Origin: Protopterus annectens
Taxonomy: Eukaryota > Chordata > Ceratodontiformes > Protopteridae
Length of the DNA stretch: 64,000 nt
Assembly: GCF_019279795.1 (NCBI RefSeq)
Contig: NC_056748.1
Location: 612,070,156-612,134,155, forward strand
Direction of reading: 5' to 3'
Position 1 is the first letter of the stretch, and the number at the start of each line of letters is the position of its first letter. This document shows positions 56,879-64,000 of the stretch, piece after piece. Below the pieces are notes generated by a model, which was not told where the DNA came from, searched no databases, and saw only the letters and a list, made by a program, of their open reading frames with translations. The translations under genes and the position numbers were made by a program.

Positions 56879-57399
56879 GTAACTATACAATATATATTTT
56901 ATATGCGGCCCCAAGAAAATTTCTGTTCACTAAATGCGGCCTTGGCAAACCAAAAGTTGATGTAGATGGTTCAAGTATGAATTTAACTGGTCAGATATTT
57001 TCACAAGACCATAAGAAGTCCTCTTTAATCCCTGCACACCATGTTGCTATAGTACAAACTTTATTGGAGTTAAGATTGTATGTGCTTAAGTTAAATGAAC
57101 AATTTCTGTTGATGTCAGTTTATTTAAACCACCTGCTTGTCTACCCTTAATACCTGCTCTACAAATATTTCTGGATTTCTGAGAGTATATCAGTGACATT
57201 ATTTTTAATAAGCCATCACATGTAGGGATGAAAAGCTTACATTGGGTGAATTGTATTGAAGCATTTAAAGTTTTTAGAAGCTGATAAAAGTGGTGCTCTC
57301 ATTATAATGCAATTTCAAGAGTATCATGATGTTTTAATTGATGCTTGGCGATTTTATAGGAAAATAACTCTTCCTATATCAAAAATACATGTGTTTTAA

Positions 57400-57880
57400 T
57401 AATTGGAACTCTCTTCCCCTATCCGTGTCCACTGCCCCCTCCACATCCATATTCAAAAACTCCCTCAAATCTCACCTTCTTAGTACCTGGTTATGCCCTT
57501 GTATCACATAACCCTACCCATACTACTATTAACTCCCCAAATTCCTCTCTGATCACATGCTGGAGCTCTGATCCCCTGTAGGCTTGGTCATCTGAAAGGG
57601 TACTTTTAACTGTAAAATCTTACTTGATATATTTTCTTTTCTTACCAATGTAGGAATGACGTTGTCTTTTTACCCATGTTCTGTATCTTCTTTTACCTGG
57701 AGTGTTTTTATTAATTCTTATATTACTATGCTCAGCATACATTATGTAACCTGTTTTGTGTATTATGCTGGATGTACTGTATTTGTATAACTTGATGTTG
57801 GAGCTTCTCTCACCGGGCCTCTGCTGACAATGGACCTGGTCCAGTCGGAATTTCCCGGTTAACAAATGTAAAATTAAAAA
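57400..57880 (+). mobile_element. 3' end of an L2/Rex1-like LINE, decayed
   Basis: NWNSLPLSVSTAPSTSIFKN followed by SLKSHLL is the C-terminal W-N-x-L-P block of non-LTR elements such as L2, CR1 and Rex1. The sequence then passes into a 3' UTR containing CGGAATTTCCCGGTTAACAA. Only the extreme C-terminus remains. Confidence 0.65.
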
Positions 57881-58255
57881 AATTAACTTTTATAAGAGAA
57901 AAAAATATATATTCTAATGCGTTGCCCTGCTTTGTTGCTGCTAGCTTTTCAGCTGTTGCTGGTGTTTTACATATTTTGACAATTATGTGCATGTTGGGAA
58001 GTAAAATCATACATGCATCTCCTTTTGAAGTGCACATTCTATGATTTCTGATAAGTCAAGTTGAGGTAATTATGTTTTGAGTTCTTTTGCAAGTATTAAT
58101 TTGTGAGAGTGAGTTTTAAGAGTACTTATTGTATTTGTCGCTGAAGTTTTTTGGGAAATTACAGGGAATGAGGAAATAATAAATACGTTCAGGAAGTCAT
58201 GTGGTGCAGTGCTGAATTTTCAGTTGATTTTCTAGTAGTTGTTTGAACGTGTTAA
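57881..58255. other. No gene recognised
   Basis: AT-rich spacer between LINE and SINE remnants. Confidence 0.4.
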
Positions 58256-58409
58256 AAACGGTGGAAGTTTAGTTGCACAGGTTAGCATTACTGCCTTAAC
58301 ACTTGGTTTTACATTTCTGCACTCATATGGGATGTGTTTTCTGTGGAGTTTGACCTCCCCTTGTCTGTTTGGATTTTTGTCAATGCACCAATGTTTCACA
58401 AATTGCCCT
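58256..58409 (+). mobile_element. Old tRNA-derived SINE remnant
   Basis: GGTTAGCATTACTGCCTTA and TTTTCTGTGGAGTTTGACC parallel the head and central block of the SINE family seen at 7,843 and 18,602, with heavy drift. It runs into the TG microsatellite. Confidence 0.55.

Positions 58410-58477
<68 letters not shown>
58410..58477. repeat. (TG)n microsatellite
   Basis: Uninterrupted TG run of 68 bases. Confidence 0.97.
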
Positions 58478-59034
58478 GTCCAGGAAATGCTTCTGTGCCC
58501 TCTGCCTCCTGAGTGCTGAAATAATATATTTCAGGATTATTTAAGTGGATAACTTAAAGTGCATGCACATTGACTAGATTTAAAGTAAGTTGTGTTGAAG
58601 TAAAGCCAGTTTTAAGATTCTTAGATATCTAAGTTGGTGTTAGTAGTATTGTAAATATTCGTTAGAAACTTAATGCTGTGTGATTCTGCGTTGAAATATT
58701 TGGGGTACTGAAATGTGTGTATTTCTGCCTGTGGAAGTATTTATTTCAGAACATAGTCTGCCTGTCCTTCTCTGGTCTTTTGTGTGGTTATAGTTTGTTA
58801 CTTTTGCTGAGAAGATAAGGTGCAAGAACAGCGCTTAACATTGTGTTTGGTATGTTGCATGTCTTTGATCTAGTGGTCAGGTGCCCTCTGCCTGTAATGA
58901 TAAATAATATTACATTAAACAATGTACTCCTTTTATAATGCCCTGATATCATTTGTGTAATAAGCTGCAGTATGTTTTACGCTAGCATAATATATGCTGT
59001 GTTTAGAAAGTGTCTTGCCTCTCCTAGAGGTCTA

Positions 59035-59340
59035 AAAGAAGTGTCAGTAGCTCAGCAGGGAGCTCTACTGTGGATTCTAGCATCAACCTAAATACTTAGA
59101 TTGATTTCCATTACTGACACTGCAGTGCAGCTAAAGGAGGTGCTGTACTCCTGATTGTTATGCCTTTTGGATGGGATACTAAATTGTGGTTGACATCTGC
59201 ATGCCTTGGTAGCAGCTAAGGTGGCTACAAAAGCCCCCAACACACAGACAAAAAAAAGTAGCATTATGGAAGTTCCCCTGTGCTCTGGACATATCTCGCC
59301 TAGGAACGAACACTACCTCAGATTTACCTTTTAAAAAAGT
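59035..59340 (+). mobile_element. Second SINE family, tRNA head with conserved core
   Basis: The head CAGTAGCTCAGCAGGGAGCT matches box A of a tRNA (TAGCTCAG-NNGG). The body includes GGAGGTGCTGTACTCCTGAT and TTTGGATGGGATACTAAATTG, motifs I associate with widespread vertebrate SINE cores. Box B is decayed. Assignment to a named family is not possible by eye. Confidence 0.55.
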
Positions 59341-61319
59341 TACTGGGCTAGTGGTCAGTGGAGCATAAATAATGGGATTTAGTAAATTTTAAAATAAATT
59401 TCCATTGTAATAATTTCTAGGCAGCTTGCATTGTGGAAAATGTGCAAGTGATTTGTGGTACCATAGCGTCTGCAAGGAAAGGGTTATTGTTTAACTGGGG
59501 AATGTAGTTAAGGCCATTTTGAAAGTACTCAATCCTATACAGATGTGGAAGTGCTGATGGTGATGTGCATCATCACTTGTTTAAAATTTTTCTTGAAATA
59601 TACTATAGATGCAAGTATTTCTTGAACATTTGGTCATTATTCGTGCAGCAGTAGCAGAAACTAATGGTTATTTTCTATTTTCAGATGTTTATTTCTGCTG
59701 TATCCCAATTAGTACTGTATTGAAAGTAGGCAGAATTGGTTTTATATTTTTTAATGTTTTGTATTAATTTCAGGCAGAACAGTCTTGTGAAGAGTGCTGC
59801 TTTCATCGTTGAATTAGTAAATGCTATTTATGACTGATGTAACAGTTCTTGGTGTTTTGAAGCTCTGATTCTTGCACTTTTTGTGGTAATGTTAACTGTT
59901 GGATATCCTCATAACCTTGTTTTGTTTTTGAATGAAAACGTCTATTTTCTGTCGTTGCTTGCTTCTTAACCTGGTGTCTTGACGTGCAGGTGAAAGGACA
60001 CACTGGATCTGTGCAGTTTCCCTTTTTTGTAGTAGCAGCATTGTTGCTGCTTAATGTGTTAAATGCAAGATGATACATGTATATTTCAAGTGCATATTCA
60101 TTTTTGTTTTCCTCGAGTTTAGACTCTGTCAGTAGTTTGTTGAAATAATAGAAACTTTGATCTTGTGATACCTACTCAAAAAGTATATTTAGACAGGTAT
60201 TGAACAAGGATAGTCTTCCATTAGTCTGATTATCTCTGTGACCAGCTCTATATGGGAGTATTCTTTGGCTGCATCTTTCTTGATCTGTTCAAAGTCTTAA
60301 AACCACTTGACCGTAGTAACGCTCACTGCGCACTAGGCTGACCATAGTATACATCCCTCATATCCAACAAGCTGTGAAATAGCTTGTCAGACCTTAATAT
60401 GCAGTCCATGTGACTTAATTCACAGGAATTGCACTGTGAATTGCACTGTCATTTCCTTAGGTAGACCACTGCTGCTCTCCATATTTAATCAGTTTAGTCT
60501 TGCTAGGTAGACTCTGTTTTTAGAGTAGAACTGGGAAGATCCCACCATCACAAAAAGAAAATGCAGACATGGGTGTATGTGGGATTAGGTGTGGGCGTAA
60601 ATGTAATATTGAAAAAAAAAAGAATCTGTGTTATATGATGTAGCAGCATATGTAAAGTATAATGTGTGTTTAATATAGTTGACTTTTTTTTATTAATGTA
60701 AATTTGCATATGTCACAAGTGATAGTTCCATAAATGTGTGTTGGGGAGGGTATATTCTGTGCTTGATCAGCAGATTCTGAACTAACTTTGTAAAAATGTT
60801 TGCACCTTGTGACCAAACTAAGGTAATGCAGTAATCTGCATGTTATGACTCTTATGTTCTGCAGAAAGAGCTAGAGGTCTTCATTTGCCTTAGCTAGCTA
60901 TGACTAACTGAAGTTCATCTGGATAATAATAATTATTATGCAAGTAGCACGAAAACCATGTTTTTGGTGGCATCTTGTCATTTGAGACTATTCGGCTTCT
61001 GAATATAAACTTGACTATTGTCTGTCTCAACTCAATCTCTATTGATTTTTTTTTTTAGTTCTCGTTAGGGTTTTCTGGATAAGTTTGAATTTAATTGCCA
61101 GGGATATAAATGCTCCTACTGTAAATTGGGTAGCTCCTGCTACATCACAGGCATTAAGTTATTTGATGACCAAAAATTTGACAAATGGTCATACTCGCAT
61201 AGTGAGAATGAGGCAACTAGAAGAACTAATTTAATGGGTGCTCTTTTGACCACTAAGAGATTAAGTGTAAGCTTTTAGGTTTATTTTCATGTCACTAGCT
61301 GGTTAAGCATTATGAAATA
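59341..61319. other. No gene recognised
   Basis: AT-rich, low-copy-looking sequence. Short open frames (such as minus-strand 59,824-60,078) have no recognisable domain. A pyrimidine tract and AG at about 59,760-59,774 could be a splice acceptor, but no supported exon follows. Confidence 0.4.
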
Positions 61320-64000
61320 GTGAAAAAAAAAATTTATGATCTAGGTAATGTTTCTTGTTTAAAAATAATTATGCATTTATATAAATTAAACTATAATATT
61401 TTTAGTTGCAAACATTTGTCCAGTCATTGTCAAACATTATACAGCTCATTCAAATCCTATCTTTTTTTTAAACCTAATTTCTCCTCCAAAACATTATCCT
61501 GTATATATTGTTCCCACATTTCCCATTGTGTTTTCTGTTTTTTTGTGCCCATCCTTTTCTAATGATCACATTTCCAGTTGTTGTAGCTCTGTTGCTATAT
61601 TCACTATTTCTAGTACAGTTAGTTTAGACTTTAATTTCCATTTTCTAGTAATTGCATTTTTGGCAGGTACCATAATTACTGTGTCTAGGCAGTTCCAGTT
61701 TCTGTTTCATAGCTCAGAAAATCATTTCCTTAGCTAAACCAATTGACTGTCCCAGTATTTCTGAGAGTAGTGTGCAGGAAATTTTTAAAGTCTGCTAACT
61801 ACTTACACCTGCACAAAAAATGTTCCAATTACCTTTTTCCTCCCCATTACACTTCCAACATTTGCCATCTACCTGAGGAAACTTTCTTTGAAGTCTACTT
61901 GGTGTATAAAATAAACAATTCCAATTAAAGATCCTAAATCTTTTACACTTTGTTCCATATTTGGGAGACTTGCATATATCTCCCATTGTTCTTTTGTGAA
62001 TTCTTTTTTCTAGTCTCTCTCCCCAATCCTTTATAATCTCCTCTGATTTTGCTTCTTGTAGTTACCATGCAGTGTTCTATATGCGTGACCATTATCCCTT
62101 TTTTTAATGTATAGGAGCCTTAATTGTGTAGCTTTAAAATACAGTTTAAATCAGGTGATCCCAAACCACTTTGTTCCGTTCGAAGAATCCGCTTATCCCA
62201 CTTGACTCTTGCAGGCTTCCCCTCCCAGCTAGTATCCATAACTTATCTTCTGGTTGACAAAAATATGCCTGACCTATATATAAAACTAAAAGGGACTAAA
62301 AACATTTTGACTGCTTGTATCTTGCGATCCATATAACAGAGCTTCCAGTTTCTCGGTTTTTGTATTATCTTTTGTTTAGCCTCTTCCCACATATCCTTAG
62401 TTGCCATAACATAGAATTTTATTAATCCATACTCCTAAGCACTTCATAAATGTGGGTATTGCTGAACCAATTTGTGTGTGGATACATAGTTTACAACTAT
62501 TGCCTTTGTTTTATCTTCATTACTTTTGTATCCCCAAAAGACTTAAAACTGGCCCAAAATGTTCCATAACACTGACATGTCCTTTTCTTGTTTTGTCAGG
62601 AATAAAGTAATGTTATTTGCAAATAAAGCCAGCTTTCCTTGACTGCCATATCCATTAAATCCTTGAATTACTGAGTCCCTTATTTTCTTTGTCAGTTGTT
62701 CTAAAAGTAATTGAGATAAGAAAGGCAAAAGACTTCCCTGCCTGGTTCCTCTGCTAAAAGAGAATTTATTGAAGAGGAATCTGCTCAGTTTAATTTTTGC
62801 CTCCGATCCCTCTTGGGTCCTCCTAATCCACCTCATAATTTTATTAGGGAATGCAAATGCTTCCATTGCCCTACTCTTAAAAATCCCAGCTTACTCTGAT
62901 TGCTTTTTCTGCATCAAGACCCACCGACAACAGTGGTATTTTCTTACATTCTGCTTCTTTCCGGATCATCATTGTTCTGTTACTGTTGTCAAAAGTTTGC
63001 CTCCCCTTTACAAGATCACATTGTTCATTATCTGTCACTTTTTGGCATCAACTTTGCCATTCTTTTAGCCATTTATAGACATAAACATTTCTTATAATTG
63101 TGGTTTAGAATTGACATGGGCCTGTATGAAGCTGTATCTGATGTCTTTACCATCTTTTTGGTACTTCAGCCCCTATTGCTTTCTTCCAGGACGTTGGTGC
63201 TTTGCCTCCTTTTAAAATACTGTTAAAGATCTGGAAGGTTTTGTTCACTTTTTTCACTTCTAGTTTCCAATTTTCCACAGGGTTAACTTCTGTTTCTGTG
63301 GACTTTGCTGTAGATTGGTTATACATCAGCATTTGTAACTCATCTCCTTGTTCTGTTTAATTGAGCCTCATCTACCTGTAAACTTGGTATATTTCATTCT
63401 TCCATAAAGATTTCACTTGTACCTTTGTTTGATTTCTATATTTCTCTGCTTTATACATATTTTAATAAAAGTTCTGAAATATTTCTAGTACCTCTACAGG
63501 ATCCTTGGTTATTTTCTATATTATAGGCTCCGTATACTTGGTGACAACCATTTCTACGTTGCTTGAGTCATTTTGCTAGAAGTTTTTGTGCTCTGGAGTT
63601 ATCAAACAGTTGCTTAACAGCAGTCTTTCTAAAGTTGTGCATATTATCAAGCTCCTGTCTTATTTTCTGGTTTCCATTCTGCAACTGCTCCTTTTCTTAT
63701 GTGAGATTATTCTCCAATATTTTTATTTATAGAAACAACTTAACCACATCTCTCTCTCTTTTCACCCTATTTTAAATTGAACTCTAGTTTTATCCCACTT
63801 TCTACCTATATTTTCAGAAGAAATTCGGGTTTTCCGTAATAAACCCGAATAATTTCCACTACCCATTCCTTAAATTCCTCTCTCTTTTAACAGCTGGGAA
63901 AGTGCTAGTGTCTCATTTTTATTTATTATTGGCGCTTTATCTGAAATAGTTATTGGATGCTTATCAAACCTTTCAATGAAATGTAAATTCTGTCAAGCCT
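61320..64000 (-). mobile_element. L1-type LINE, continues past window end
   Basis: Minus-strand order from 64,000 down: end of the endonuclease, linker, RT (62,543-62,866: FSRGTRQGSLLPFLSQLL, the TRQGCPLSP block altered; LALFANNITLFL for FADD), C-terminal domain and cysteine knuckle (CWKCNGEEKGNW, 61,795-61,986), then a 3' UTR near-identical in part to the L1 at 12,512 (CCAGTCATTGTCA, CTCATTCAAATCCT). The catalytic aspartate pair and parts of the frame are lost, so it is inactive. The 5' part lies beyond the window. Confidence 0.85.

Noticed and set aside
56827-57150. 107-codon frame near the micro-exon candidate
   Set aside because: Composition and lack of domain suggest chance; its frame also differs from that of the GC-rich 42-nt block.
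59760-59830. Possible terminal exon after a TTTCAG acceptor
   Set aside because: The reading stops after about 20 codons and there is no recognisable peptide or partner exon; too weak to annotate.
59824-60078. Minus-strand 84-codon frame
   Set aside because: No motif, low complexity in parts, and no supporting splice sites.

Overview
The window looks like intergenic or intronic DNA from a large, repeat-laden vertebrate genome. CR1-type and L1-type LINEs, a Penelope-like element with a GIY-YIG endonuclease remnant, a DIRS tyrosine-recombinase retroelement, tRNA-headed SINEs and long CA/TG microsatellites occur together. I would guess a lungfish, caecilian, salamander or basal ray-finned fish; the sequence alone does not decide. 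I recognise no complete host protein gene. Almost all long open frames belong to transposable elements.

Layout. 1-8.7 kb: microsatellites, three copies of one tRNA-derived SINE, a 3' fragment of a CR1 LINE (minus), a palindrome and a degenerate minisatellite. 8.7-14.6 kb: a minus-strand CR1 fragment head-to-head with a decayed plus-strand CR1 (here 'CR1-C'), which is split by a ~520-bp unknown insert that is itself split by a minus-strand L1 with a 16-bp target duplication. 14.6-48.3 kb: a ~16.85-kb block present twice in direct tandem (14,595-31,446 and 31,443-48,328) with 4 bp of shared sequence at the joint. Each block holds, in order: the rest of CR1-C interrupted by a Penelope-like element (itself carrying a SINE); a minus-strand retroposon with a (TAAA)n tail; an L1 whose 5' end is split by an antisense CR1 ('CR1-D'); a second L1 5' fragment; an unclassified ~0.7-kb stretch; and the left part of a DIRS element. 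47.36-52.77 kb: the DIRS element that looks whole, with inverted terminal repeats, internal complementary region, and gag-like, RT/RNase H/methyltransferase and recombinase frames. 52.8-61.3 kb: lower-copy AT-rich DNA with old SINE and LINE scraps, a 308-bp inverted-repeat element and a possible host promoter/first exon near 54.0-54.15 kb. 61.3-64.0 kb: the 3' part of a minus-strand L1 that runs off the window.

The nesting gives a relative history: CR1-C first; then the L1 and the Penelope-like element into it; a SINE into the Penelope-like element; CR1-D into the plus-strand L1; then the DIRS insertion; and last the tandem duplication, whose break lies inside the DIRS element. The two blocks differ mainly by one-base indels in homopolymers, so a long-read assembly artefact must be weighed against a very recent real duplication.
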